A stretch of 64,000 nucleotides of DNA from Terebella lapidaria (taxonomy: Eukaryota > Annelida > Polychaeta > Terebellida > Terebellidae), in NCBI GenBank assembly GCA_949152475.1, contig OX424561.1:42684802-42748801 (forward strand), read 5' to 3'. Numbering within the stretch: the stretch's first letter is position 1; each line of letters starts with the position of its first letter. Positions 32,840 to 43,809 of this stretch are shown here, in pieces. The translations under genes and the position numbers were made by a program. Below the pieces are notes generated by a model. It was not told the DNA's origin and did no database searches. It worked only from the letters and a program-made list of their open reading frames with translations.

Positions 32840-33541
32840 AATATTCCTGGTAGTGGTACTGTTGATTTTGAAGTGCTAGTGAGAGCTATTAGACAAGTTT
32901 GTTTGTGTTTCATTATTTAGTCGTTATCTTGGCTTTTGTACAGCTTTTAACTGGCTAATCACCATCTACACACAAAAGTATTTCTTCAGGCCCCAATGCC
33001 CAGGACTGGCCACCAGAATGGGCTTCCTATCTTGAATATATGTGACTGATATTGGTGCTTATTTCAGAAATCGAGCTATAATTTGGCGGCCATTTGGGAT
33101 TCTGAGCAGCTTCAAACCATCTGATCACTGGTTATTAGATGGTTATATATTTGAAATCCTCATACCCCAAAACCCAGGGTTAGACACCAAAATTGGCTTC
33201 CTATCTCAATTTGGCAGGAAGTTATGAGCATTTGTGTAACAACGGCGAAAATTTGGCGGCCATCTTGGGATTTTTTTTCCATTTTCGGGGGTCTGAATCG
33301 GTATTATTAGTATTGTTTTGAAGAATATATCTCCATATAACTAAATTTACCATACTAGACCGAAATCATCATGCCAGGAAGATAATTTTGATTTTTTTTC
33401 TTAAAATAACAAATTGTCGGTGGTGGCCATTTTGAAAAAGGCCATAAAAAAGTTAGCACAGGAGAAAATTTTGCACACCCTCTGAAAAAGGTTGGCTTAG
33501 ACCATTATGAAGCCAAATCAATCGATATAAAAAGTATGTAT
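32840..33541. repeat. Right arm of the ~0.7 kb inverted repeat pair
   Basis: Reverse complement of 28,731-29,440, with the same two internal subunits. The outer ends are AGTACAGACTTTTT-like on the left and AAAAAGTATGTATT on the right. Confidence 0.85.
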
Positions 33542-34406
33542 TACATTTCCAATCTGAATGCTATATGCTCATTAATCATCCTGACTAGTAGGCTACTATT
33601 AGATATTGCGTGATGTTCAATGAACATTCAAGCTCTTTCACATGAGCCTAACGTGCCCCACTAATTTCAGTAGTGCACAAATACTGATGTCCACTGATAA
33701 CTCAGCGGTTCCTCAGTGTCCAAATGACACAAGATTGTGAGGGGGGGGGGGGGTTACCCTATACCCCTTCAGGTCTGTTTCAAGATTACTTTATGATTAT
33801 ATAAAATTTGCCCTCCTGATCACTGCTGCCCCCGCCCTTCAAACTTGCTCCCAGTACCCCAGACTCTTTAGGTGTCGTGCAACATCGTTTGTCAAGACGT
33901 TTAAGACATTCGGACAGAACCTTCAAAATACATCATACATTGCGAGTCATATTAGAACCGATGGATCATCGGGGTCGGGTATTGATTGTTACTACAGGTA
34001 TACCTATTGTATTATTGACAATTTCATATACACGAGCAATTTATGTGACAAAATCTGGACCGCTATATGGATTTCGAACTTTGTCTTTCGGACACGATCT
34101 CAGCTCGAGATAGTGTAGCGCAATGACTCAAGACAGTGGTTGCAACGCCATTGCCTGCAATGATACAAGGAAATTAACTGTTGACTTAGAAACTGATTAC
34201 AAACTGATTTACTTAGAAACACATCACAATCTGTGAACACATTTACCAACGGTAAATTCTGAATAACTATATAAATTATGCAGATCTATGCATATACCGT
34301 GCCTTCTGGACTGCCTACATTTTCCGACATATAATATATATACATTGATGGTAGATAATACTTATCAGACCACTGTTTGACCGTGGACTCTCGAGACTGA
34401 AAACAG
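33542..34406. other. Region upstream of the host exon
   Basis: About 865 bp, AT-rich. It contains a run of 13 G at 33,741-33,753. A 78-codon open frame at 33,877-34,113 has a hydrophobic stretch (IVLLTISYTRAIYV) and could include a membrane-anchor exon for the following gene, but I find no phase-compatible splice donor, so I do not call it. The 3' end is an apparent splice acceptor (AAACAG|GTG at 34,406/34,407). Confidence 0.45.
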
Positions 34407-35360
34407 GTGTACATCCGCGACCCCGTGGACATGAGGCTATCGGACCTGAAGAAGGGCAAGTTCGTCCCTGGCGACTCTAGAGCTCCGATGGACCGGCCGC
34501 CCGAATGGATGGATTGGTCCCGCTTCCACCGCGGTCGTCACTTCTTCAAGAAACACACGGCTGCCATCATGCTCTACTTGAACTGTTCCCTGGCCGCCGG
34601 ACTAACTCTAGAAAACATCCTCAGGCCGCTTGTCTACAACAAGAAAAGCGATACCGCCAAAAAAGCGTTCGTCCGCTACTACAAGACTTTCCTACACGTC
34701 ACTCTGTGGCATGTGGGCGACGTCTGGGATTACCCCAATGGGAAAGCCCACAAATCAGTCCGACTGGTCCGGAACATGCACAGAAGTGTGAGTGATCGCA
34801 TGAATAAAGACTTGCAAGGCATAGACTCGGATCTCGAGCTGTATGTCAACCAGTTCGATATGGCGATGGTTCAGTCCGCTTTCTTTTGGGCGATCATCTC
34901 CAAACCGGAAAGCTTTGGGATCGTCAGTTCGAAAGAGGAACTCAGCGACTACATCTTCTTCTGGCGCTGTATCGGATTCTTGCTCGGAGTTCGCGATGAG
35001 TATAATGTATGCTCTGGTTCCTATGAAGAATGCTACACCGTTTGCAAGGAGATGGAAGAGGAGATAGTGATTCCGGCGCTCAGCCAACCGCCGGAAGATT
35101 TTGAGCACATGGCGAAAGCGTACGTCGGCGGAACGAACATTCCTGCCATGTTCCCGCTAATGTCAAAGGACGCCCTGGTTTCGTACGTGAGACACGCCTT
35201 AGGGCATCAGGTCCCGGAGCTGGGTCTTCTGGACACGCTTCGCTTCAACTTTATCCGGTGGGGAGTGTTTATGTTGCGGTGGTGCCCGGGATTCGAGTGG
35301 CTTGCCAACTATATCTTCATGCGACAGTACCACTCGGATCTCTACCTACTCCAACTCTGA
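34407..35360 (+). CDS. mpaB/rubber-oxygenase (DUF2236) family protein, last exon
   Basis: An uninterrupted frame of 317 codons ends with TGA at 35,358-35,360. The family comprises haem-binding oxygenases or related proteins, including the fungal ER enzyme mpaB and bacterial latex-clearing protein Lcp. The frame shows R90-YY-K93-T94 and, 31 residues later, H125 in RNMHRSV. In Lcp the functional Arg, Lys, Thr and the haem-ligand His have nearly the same spacing (R164, K167, T168, H198). The blocks QFDMAMVQSAFFWAI and FWRCIGFLLGVRDEYNVC are also family-like. An in-frame TGA lies just upstream, at 34,398-34,400, and AAACAG|GTG looks like a splice acceptor, so earlier exons are expected; the first ATG inside is at 34,431. 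Codon use is GC-rich against AT-rich surroundings, as in a maintained gene. Substrate unknown. Confidence 0.85.
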   Translation: MYIRDPVDMRLSDLKKGKFVPGDSRAPMDRPPEWMDWSRFHRGRHFFKKHTAAIMLYLNCSLAAGLTLENILRPLVYNKKSDTAKKAFVRYYKTFLHVTLWHVGDVWDYPNGKAHKSVRLVRNMHRSVSDRMNKDLQGIDSDLELYVNQFDMAMVQSAFFWAIISKPESFGIVSSKEELSDYIFFWRCIGFLLGVRDEYNVCSGSYEECYTVCKEMEEEIVIPALSQPPEDFEHMAKAYVGGTNIPAMFPLMSKDALVSYVRHALGHQVPELGLLDTLRFNFIRWGVFMLRWCPGFEWLANYIFMRQYHSDLYLLQL

Positions 35361-35444
35361 TGCAAGGCACAACCACAAACTAGTTTTCGCATAGTAAATT
35401 CACACTGATAATATGGTATCACAGATGCCATCACATGAGTTGTA

Positions 35445-35955
35445 CGTTTTGTTGCGTTTTCTTGCGATGCTTAATGTTATCGTCCTATAACTTGACATAC
35501 TTTACCTGGGAGTTAAACAACATTTTTCTACCAAATTTCAGACTTCTGTCCCGAAAATTTAAGAATTTCATGGCAATCTACCCCAATGTTAAATTTCAGC
35601 TCAAAGCAGGATCTCGAGAATATGAGCATACTGTATTCGACGATTTGGTCCAGATTACATCCATTAGGATTTGAAGTATTATCGTGATTTTGGACCGAAA
35701 GACACATTGGAGTGTATTCTACACAAACATGTTGAAAAATGAGCAAATGCATAAAATTATGTGCGGGCCCAGAAACTAAATGACAGGGCTAAATTGAACA
35801 TTGGGGTAGATTGCCAACTTTTGCAAATTTCGCGATAGAAGTCTGAACTTTGGTGCACAATTGCCGTTTGACTCCCAGGTGAAAAATGCAATTTTATTGT
35901 ACGATACCATTTAGCATCGCAAAAAATATCAGCCAAAAACAGCGTAAAGAAGTTG
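35445..35955. repeat. Inverted repeat of ~165 bp arms just behind the host gene
   Basis: The arm at about 35,445-35,602 is inverted at about 35,787-35,955; shared blocks are TTGCGATGCT, CACCTGGGAGT-like, TTCAGACTTCT and GGCAATCTACCCCAATGTT. The loop is about 185 bp. It begins 85 bp after the stop codon, so it may lie in the 3' untranslated region. It is probably a miniature transposon; I found no clear ends or target duplication. Confidence 0.82.
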
Positions 35956-38173
35956 AAAAATCTGAGTATAAGGCTACACTTTCTACGAGAAAATACAATA
36001 GTCGAAGCAATTTATTTCTTGAACATTCGGTGCAGTTTACCCGTGATCTTTAAGCTCACCATTTACTCATATTACAACCTACTTAATCCCCCCAGTCAGG
36101 GCCGGATTAGGATGTAATGAGGCCCTAAGCCAAATTAGTAATGGGTGCCCTTTGTATATATGGTAGGCTATGTGACCGAGCGAAGCGAGGGAACCTTGCG
36201 GTCTGGGGGGTTCGGGGGCGCTGTAAACCCGGGAAAATTTTGCTGAATTGAAGTCTGTAGGAGCTTTCTGAGGTAGATCTATACTCTAATACTTGAATTG
36301 CAAGATACACAAAAACCAAACATTTAGTTAATTTTATTAGGCATTTGAACTTCACATCAGTACACTTCGAGCTTTCTGAAAGCTGAATGCATTGATTATG
36401 TCATTATCACCATATGCCACAGTTTTCCTAAATCTGTGGAGGCCGTGAAACTGAATGGGGTGGGGGGATAAAACTGCAGCTGCCCTGGAACTTTGGGGCC
36501 CCAGGGATTGTAGGGACATGGAATTGCGTTGCGGGGCCCCAAAAATGCAGGCGCCCATACTAAATGCCCCGGAAGTGTGCGAGCCTTGGATTTGTTAGGA
36601 CTCAAAAATGTGGCGCCCAAAGAGTGCTGGGCCTGGGCCCCCAAGTTGGATCTTCACAGCTGTGGGGCTATAAAACTGGAAACGTCCAGTGACCTCACTC
36701 TATTGTTCTCCCTCTCCATGGCTAATACAAGGACTTCCTCTTAAGGTGAAGAACATGCCTGAGAAACTGAACCTATTTTGACATGTGTATCGCAGTGTTA
36801 CGAAATCGGGATTCTTCAGGGTCCGATCAGCCCTTTTACGTAGTATAGTGTTCGTTAGTGTTGTGCTTGAAGTATCACAAACCAGTCCGAATTCCATTTA
36901 TCCAAGTTTATTGGGATGAATATTCCGATGACTCGATCACGGTCACATACCCAACTTGCCGATATAGTCCGAATAATAGTCCGACAAGTTCAACAGTATA
37001 TCACAGATATCTTCTTTGTAACTTCTTCAATATTTTAGAGACACGTCTTCACTCTCTAAATCTCTCAAACTCGACTCCGAAAAGCGCGGGGATTTTTCCA
37101 TGCGGTGTCTGGTTTTTCCCACGTCGTGGAACAGGAGTTCTTGTGATTCGTTGAATGTGATGTAATGTCTGTGTGGGCGTGGTTAGGTGTCTGGAAATGT
37201 TGTGATTGGTGGTGTGTTCTGCCTGACGTCATTTGTGGAGTTGTTTACATGCCTTGGACGGTGTGTGCTGGTTCTCGTGAGTATGAAGTCATGTGATGAA
37301 TCTGTGCCGTGTATGTCGAGTAGGATAAAGTGTAAGGGAGGGTTTCGGGCCGATAACTGTCATAAATATTCTACAGCAGTAATATTTGGAAAATTGGTGG
37401 GCCCAAGAACACTATCAAATGGGTACTTGCATGTTACAAATGACATACCAACTGAATCGATGGATACTGGGATACAAAAGACCGAAAATAGTGGAATTTT
37501 AACCGATTATTTCCATATTAAATTCTACTCCAAACATACAGGGTTAGGGATTCCCGAAAATGTCTATGTTACAGCCAACATAGTGTGGCTTTGAAATGTA
37601 ATCAATCATTACTGGGGTTATGGCCACGATGTACGAGTGTTGTTTTATGGTAACAGTTCAATTTGATATATTTATACATACCTTTTGAAATACCAACCCT
37701 ATCATGGCTGAGAGCAAAAAAATACAAAAATGGCGCCGACTGACCTGTTGTAGTCCGCTTGATTGGAGCGTTGATGGCCAAAAGTTACCGAACGATTCCA
37801 GTAGAAAAAGCGGTGATAGAGTCTTCATCAAATCAGCCACCAAATGTTATGTTCCTTCTGTGTATCCATGTTCTTTATATCATATTTCAGGAACTAAAAT
37901 CTTGTTTATAAAGCTACGCGTGATTGGTTTCTCCAATGTATAGGTTTATGTATGACAACAATCCATGAGCTCCACATATTGCCAGATGTTTCACTGATTC
38001 ATTTGCATAACACATAATAAGCCACATTATAATTGAACAAATAATATGACTTCATTTGACTCATGTACATTGGTGTATGGTATAAAAGTAGGCCACATTT
38101 CAAATAAATAGTCACGATATAATGTGAGATTTGTGGGACTAATTGTTTGGGAATATAATACATATGTAATATA
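35956..38173. other. Intergenic sequence upstream of copy D
   Basis: About 2.2 kb with no gene I can support. At 36,097 CAGGGCCGGATTAGGATG resembles the tip of some hAT transposons. 36,470-36,650 is rich in GGGGCCCC-type and GGCGCCC segments. A 135-codon open frame at 37,187-37,594 has no recognisable domain and no ATG at its start. Confidence 0.45.
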
Positions 38174-38879
38174 TGTGGCGATTTTGCCCAAAGATTGCGG
38201 CAGGTGGTTCTTTGTTAAACACTCTAGTTTTACGGCCTTTGTTTTGGACGCTTCTGTTCGAAGCACGCGCTGCCTAGCAACGCTCTCCGACTCTCTCGCC
38301 CAGTAAGCTATAACAATGGTCTTAAGTCATCTCCTTCATTCCTCGTGCTCTGGGGTATAAATACTCTGGAGGCGTTTTGGTCTGTGAAGTTGTCTCAGAG
38401 CAAGGCGAGAGAGACGACGGAGAGCTCGGCCATGAGCACTATGTCCTCGCTCCGTGGCTAAGGCCCCTCACAGGCCCCTGTGGAAAATTTCAATAGGAGG
38501 CCCGGGTGGGGAAGACCTTGATGACTCGGGGGCGCACGCCCTCTGGATCACCGGTCTCCCACCCGGGATGGTGCGACACAGGCTATGGCGGACTGTCGGG
38601 CTGTCCGGGGTTCCATCCCCTGTGGCGGACCACGGCGAGCCGGCCTTACAGTTTTAACACCACGGTGATGATCCTGTATCTGAGTGGTGTCCGCATGTCT
38701 GGGCTCGCTGGGAAGGCTGCTACCTGGTTAACGTTCTGATGATAGAGTAGATACTGCGCATGCAGTGACCCTCGGTGATCGGACTATCCGCGAGGATCTG
38801 AGGATAGCGGGTGCACGTCCGCAATGATCCGTGGTGAGAGGACTATCCTCGAGGATCCCGAATAGCGGATGACATTACA
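38174..38879 (+). mobile_element. 5' LTR of Ty3/gypsy copy D (706 bp)
   Basis: It starts TGTGGCGATTTTGCCC and ends GACATTACA, one base before the primer site. It is homologous to the LTR of copy A (705 bp) and very close to the solo LTR at 12,731. Near its end a segment of about 60 bp (GACTATCCGCGAGGATCTG ... GATAGCGG) is present twice, while the solo LTR has it once. Confidence 0.9.
38355..38364 (+). promoter_or_regulatory. TATA box of LTR D
   Basis: GTATAAATAC, kept in the same place in all three family-1 LTRs (also 7,829-7,838 and 13,213-13,222 on the minus strand). Confidence 0.75.
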
Positions 38880-38880
38880 T

Positions 38881-38898
38881 TGGTGCTGTGACCAGGAT
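38881..38898 (+). other. Primer binding site of copy D, tRNA-His type
   Basis: TGGTGCTGTGACCAGGAT differs from the site of copy A by one C-to-T change in a CpG. Confidence 0.8.
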
Positions 38899-38991
38899 CA
38901 GTCCGACGGCGCTCCATCGCAGCCTGACGTCGCAGTGTTTTGCTCCCTCGTCCCTGGGGACCTCTTGCCTCCTCTGGGACACTTGCAAATA

Positions 38992-41049
38992 ATGAGCGAG
39001 AAAGAAAGCAGGAATATTGCTGACCGGACTCGGTCAGAGGACGGCCGTGAGTCGCCCCAGAGTGACTCCGGCGATAGCCAGAGACGTCCGGACGACCCCC
39101 CAGACCAGACTCAGTCTGCGCAGTCAGCTCCGGCTTTTACGACTCCGTCTCCGGGTGTAAAGACGAGCCCTGCAGGGCCGCAACATCCGTTGCCGTTGAG
39201 GCCGGGCCTCGACGAGTTAGGCGCGGTAGACGGAGCTGGAAACGGCTTCACGCCGCGCCAGCCCTTGTCCAGACGACCTCATCGGCCGGCGCTCCTCCGC
39301 GAGACGTCTCCGGACGTCCGGAACCGAGTGCCACTCACCGCGGTCGGCCCCGAGCAAATGGACCAGCTGTTCCGACTACCGACACCGGCTGGGTGGACTC
39401 CTTCGCGAGCTCCTTGTCCGGATAATGGACGGTCCGTACAGGGCGTGATAGACCAGCTCACTAATACCTTAGATGAGCTGGCTCCTTTGGGGCGCTACGA
39501 CCGCGCCCGGTAGCCTCATCAGAGAAGACCAGATCGGCGGAACCGCTAGCCCTCACCGAGCTCACCGAGCCTTGCGGGGCCAATATCGGAGAGGGAACAG
39601 CGGCTGATTTCCATCGCGCCTCCCCCAGTCCTTCCAAGTCCGCAGACGCCGATGGTCTCAACCATGGGACCCGCGCCAGCTCCGCCACTTGGGGGCACCA
39701 CGCTGACCACTGCTTCGACCGTTCCCACGGCTGGAGTGGCTGCCGCGAGGTCAGCCTATCCTGGCAGTTATGGTGCTCCGGGAGCAAGTTGGCAACCGGC
39801 GGTTTCAGCCCCCGGCTATGCCAGTTATGCCGCCCCGTCTGGATCCTATCCGTTAGGATCGTCGGGAGTCCCGACCGCACCAAGTCGGGGTGGGCTACCT
39901 GTGGGTATGTACCCGGCGGCGAGCGTGAGCTTCCCAGCTCCCATGTCCGCGGCTTACGGGTCTGCACCTGCGGCCTCGCCACGGGAGCGGGTAGTGCTCG
40001 GACCTTGCCGTCTTATACTGCCGACCCCGGAGCTGGATCCGCCAACCGGGCGCACTCTCCACGTGAACGAAGGCCGGATCAGTCTTCCTGGCGGAAGAAG
40101 TTCAACGGGGATAACGCCGATCTGGAGGATTACTTACTCCAGGTATGGCGGATGGCGGTGTATGAAGGATGGACCCAGGAGGAGGCTGGGCATATCATCT
40201 CCGGGAGCCTGGAAGGCAAGACCCTCCGAGTAATGCAGTGTCTGCCGGTGGGGAATGCTACGTTTGTCGAGGTTGCTCAGCAACTTCGCTTGCTGTTCAC
40301 GCCGACGACAAACAGGCGGATGTTTGAGCGACAGTTTAAAGCTCGACTCCGCCCACCGACTGAGTCCGTAACCGAGTATGTGTTTAACTTGCGCGTACTT
40401 GGCCGGAGAGCCTATCCGGACGTGGAGGCCAGTCGGTTTGATGCTGATCGACCAGTTCATTGAGGGGCAGCCGTACCATATATCTTATGGTCTTGCCACT
40501 CATGAAAAGCGATCGATGGAGGAGGCAATTAACTCCGACCTTGCGATAGAGGTAGCTGTCCGTCCTAGACAGATGCCTCCGGCCCGGCTTCGGCCCCGGC
40601 TGTACCCTTGCAGGCGGCCATGCCTATTCCTGCCTGAGCATCGCAGGTGGCCCCATGGCCTTCCCCGGCTCACCGGGAGCCCGCCATGAAGCCCAACCCT
40701 CAGCGGGTTGGTACGCCGGCATCCCCCTCAGGAATGCCCCTGCAAGCGGCACCAGCTGTCGCGTCGTGCTCGTCCTCGGATGAGTACGACTAGGAGGAAT
40801 ATCATTTCTGTGCCGTGCAGATGATTGCACACTGCGCAGGAATCGAAGCTCCGGGACCCGCGGAATGCTGCGCGTTCACCTCCGGACCCGCCCAGAACCG
40901 TCCCTGTTACTTCTGCTGAAAGCAGGGACACTTTTGTTGTTGGAACGCATGCGGGCACGCATATACCACGTGAGTCTCCCCGATCCGCGGCGGAGGAATT
41001 CCTTCTATCGGCCAAATCCTTCGGGACAGCAAAGCCGACCTTCGCGTGA
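38992..41049 (+). pseudogene. Ty3/gypsy Gag with capsid and zinc knuckle (copy D)
   Basis: The ATG at 38,992 (MSEKE) aligns with the gag start of copy A. A Pro/Ser/Ala-rich matrix-like part, with TAG at 39,511, is followed by a capsid region that is absent from copy A: WRKKFNGDNADLEDYLLQVW, YEGWTQEEAGHIISGSLEGK and the LGRRAYPDV block (about 40,080-40,430), the typical Ty3/gypsy Gag pattern. Frames change near 40,000 and 40,440. The zinc knuckle reads CYFC-TGA-KQGHF at 40,905-40,934, with the same TGA as in copy A, then a 12-bp deletion relative to A. The protein would form the virus-like particle and bind RNA. Another stop, at 41,047, precedes the protease frame. Confidence 0.88.
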
Positions 41050-42589
41050 GGGAGACTGAGACCGGACGTGGTGGCGACCAACACTGCGTCCGGGGACAGT
41101 TGTTCTGTGGCGTCTGAGGCTGCCCCATCTGCAGACAAGCCGGACGACCCTCAAGCAGATATAACTTCTCCGGAAGTGGTCCTTGAGGATCCGACTAGCT
41201 CCTCCGCCTCTGAGGCAGATAACGAGGACTCCGTAGCGAAACCCAGTGCCTCGGGTGACTCCGATCATCTGACTTGTGCGCTGGTGAGGGATCCATGCTG
41301 GTACCTGCCCTTGTCTTTTGGGCGGGAGCCGGTTCGGTTCCTCGTAGACTCCGGCTCGGAGGCTACCCTCATAGCCACGGGAACTTTCAAGCGAGTGTTG
41401 CAGGATCCCGGTCATTACACGCTCCACGGAGCTGGTAACAACTGCATCCATATCCATGGCATCATCAATCTGCCTATTACCCTTGGAGACAAGGTGTACA
41501 TAACAGAGGCAATCGTTGCGGATATCGGAGCACCCGGGATCATTGGGATGAACTTTCTCCGGATCCATCGGGTGATCGCCAACTTCAGCTCCGGCGAACT
41601 CCGGATGGGAGAGGACACACATATCTTCTTCCGGGCGGGTCCGACCCGTTCATTCCAACTCCGGGCGGCGCGCACAACCATTGTGCCGCCTTTGAGCGAG
41701 ATGATCATTGAGGCGAGGCCGCGCCGCCCGCGCATGCCCCTTGATGGTCGTCTGTGCATAGTGCAACCGGTGAGCAATTTTGCCTGAGGAACGGGACTCG
41801 TGCTGGGTGGGGCCCTGGTCAAGTGCGACACCCGCGCGATGCCTAACCTCGTGGTGAATCCCACTGATGCTCCAGTTGTGCTGCGCCGCGGCTGTGTGGC
41901 AGCTACTGCTACACTCGCGTCGTCTAGCCGGGTTATCCTTGAAGACCCTGTTTGTCGCGCTGCTTGCGCGGCAGTGGTCGCTGGGGATGATCCGTGCACC
42001 CTGCCGGACCATTTGGAATTTTGTGTTTCGTTGGACCGGCTGGATGAAGATCAGCGTCAAGCTCTCCGCAAGCTGCTCCGGCAGTATGCGGATGTGTTCA
42101 TGAGTCCTGACGGTGCGGTTGGCAAGACAAACGAGGCCAAACACCGCATCGACCTACTGGAAGAGCGTCCGATCATACAGCGTCTACAACGGGCAGCTAT
42201 CGTGCACCAAGAGGTCATAGACCAGGAGGTGCAAAAGATGCTCGAGCTAGACATCATCGAACCCAGTGATAGCCCTTGGGCCAGTCCTGTGGTTATGGTG
42301 AAAAAGAAGGCCGGCTCGTGGAGGTTCTGCGTGGATTATCGTAAACTTAACAATGTCATGCGGAAGAACTCATATCCTCTTCCGCACATCGAGGACACCT
42401 TCGATTCCCTGGCCGGTTCGCACTACTTCTGTGCTGTGGATCTGGCCCCCGGGTATTGGCAGGTCGAGATGGACGAGAGTGATAGGGCTAAAACTGCCTT
42501 TGTTACCAAGACCGGGCTCTACCAATTTAAGGTAATGCTGTTCGGGCTCTGCAACACCCCCGCGACGTTCGAGCGCCTCATGGAGATGG
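41050..42589 (+). pseudogene. Ty3/gypsy protease and N-terminal reverse transcriptase (copy D)
   Basis: This is the best-kept pol in the window: one frame with a single internal stop, a TGA at 41,785-41,787 where copy A has CGA. The protease active site is FLVDSGSEA (about 41,337-41,363) and its second hydrophobic motif GIIGMNFL (about 41,536-41,560). RT follows with LDEDQRQAL, QYADVF, SPVVMVKKKAGSWRFCVDY, VDLAPGYWQVEM and FGLCNTPATFERLMEMV. It is cut there at 42,589, before the YIDD box, and runs into a copied gag piece and the satellite. RNase H and integrase are missing. Confidence 0.92.
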
Positions 42590-42630
42590 TCAGAGAAGAC
42601 CAGATCGGCGGAACCGCTCGCCCTCACCGA
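42590..42630 (+). repeat. 41-nt copy of gag sequence at the satellite junction
   Basis: The 41 bases starting TCAGAGAAGACCAGATCGGC repeat 39,519-39,559 of the same element, with one difference: GCTC here, GCTA (part of a stop) there. They lie between the broken pol and the first satellite unit and are not part of normal pol, as comparison with copy A shows. Confidence 0.92.
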
Positions 42631-42707
42631 AGGCTGTTTACACACTTGAGAGGGTTGATGTGAGAGGCTGTTTACACACTTGAGAGGTGTGTAAACAGCC
42701 TCTCACA
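42631..42707. repeat. Inverted satellite monomer and 21-bp hairpin at the array edge
   Basis: 42,631-42,664 is one satellite monomer in reverse orientation and 42,665-42,686 part of a second; the array then turns to forward orientation. The turn forms a perfect stem of 21 bp (42,659-42,679 with 42,687-42,707) around the 7-nt loop TTGAGAG. Confidence 0.93.
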
Positions 42708-43809
42708 ACAGTCCTCTCAAGTGTGTAAACAGCCTCTCACAACAGCCCTCTCAAGTGTATAAACAGCCTCCCACAACAGCCCTCTCAAGTGTGTAAACAG
42801 CCTCTCACAACAGTCCTCTGAAGTGTGTAAACAGCCTCTCACAACAACCCTCTTAAGTGTGTAAACAGCCTCTAACAACAGCCCTCTCAAGTGTGTAAAC
42901 AGCCTCTCACAACAGTTCTCTCAAGTGTGTATACAGCCTCTCACAACAGCGATCTCAAGTGTGTAAACAACCTGTCACAACAGTCCTCTCAAGTGCGTAA
43001 ACAGCCTCTCACAGCAGCCCTCTCAAGTGTGTAAACAGCCTCTCACAACAGCCCTCTCAAGTGTGTAAACAGCCCCTCACAACAGTCCTCTCAAGTGTGT
43101 AAACAGCCTCTCACAACAGCCATCTCAAGTGTGTAAACAGCCTCTCACAACAGCCCTCTCAAGTGTGTAAACAGCCCCTCACAACAGCCCTCTCAAGTGT
43201 AAACAGCCCCTCACAACAGCCCTCCCAAGTGTGTAAACAGCCTCTCACAACAGCCCTCACAAGTGTGTAAACAGCCTCTCACAACAGTCCTCTCAAGTGT
43301 GTAAACAGCCTCTCACAACTGCCATCTCAAGTGTGTAAACAACCTCTCACAACAGTCCTATCAAGTGTGTAAACAGCCTCTCACAACAGCCCTCTCAAAT
43401 GTGTAAACTGCCTCTCACACCAGCCCTCTCAAGTGTATAAACAGCCTCTCACAACAGCCCTCTCAAGTGTGTAAACAGCCCCTCACAACAGCCCTCTCAA
43501 GTGTAAACAGCCTCTCACAACAGCCATCTCAAGTGTGTAAACAACCCCTCACAACAGCCCTCTCAAGTGTAAACAGCCTCTCACAACAGCCCTCACAAGT
43601 GTGTAAACAGCCCCTCACAACAGCCCTCTCAAGTGTAAACAGCCTCTCACAACAGCCATCTCAAGTGTAAACAGCCTCTCACAACAGCCATCTTAAGTGT
43701 AAACAGCCTCTCACAACAGCCATCTCAAGTGTAAACAGCCTCTCACAATAGCCATCTCAAGTGTGTAAGCATCCCCTCACAACAGCCCTCTCAAGTGTAA
43801 ACAGCCTCT

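Noticed and set aside
33877..34113. N-terminal membrane-anchor exon of the DUF2236 gene
   Set aside because: The hydrophobic stretch is suggestive, but the best splice donor (ACAG|GTATAC) lies before it and has the wrong phase for 34,407. It needs transcript data.
37187..37594. 135-codon gene
   Set aside because: No domain, begins with GTG rather than ATG, and no sign of splicing or promoter.
43467..43670. Repetitive protein of 22-residue repeats
   Set aside because: It arises from 34+32-bp unit pairs; elsewhere the satellite has a TAA in GTGTAAACA in the shifting frames. No start context or other coding sign.
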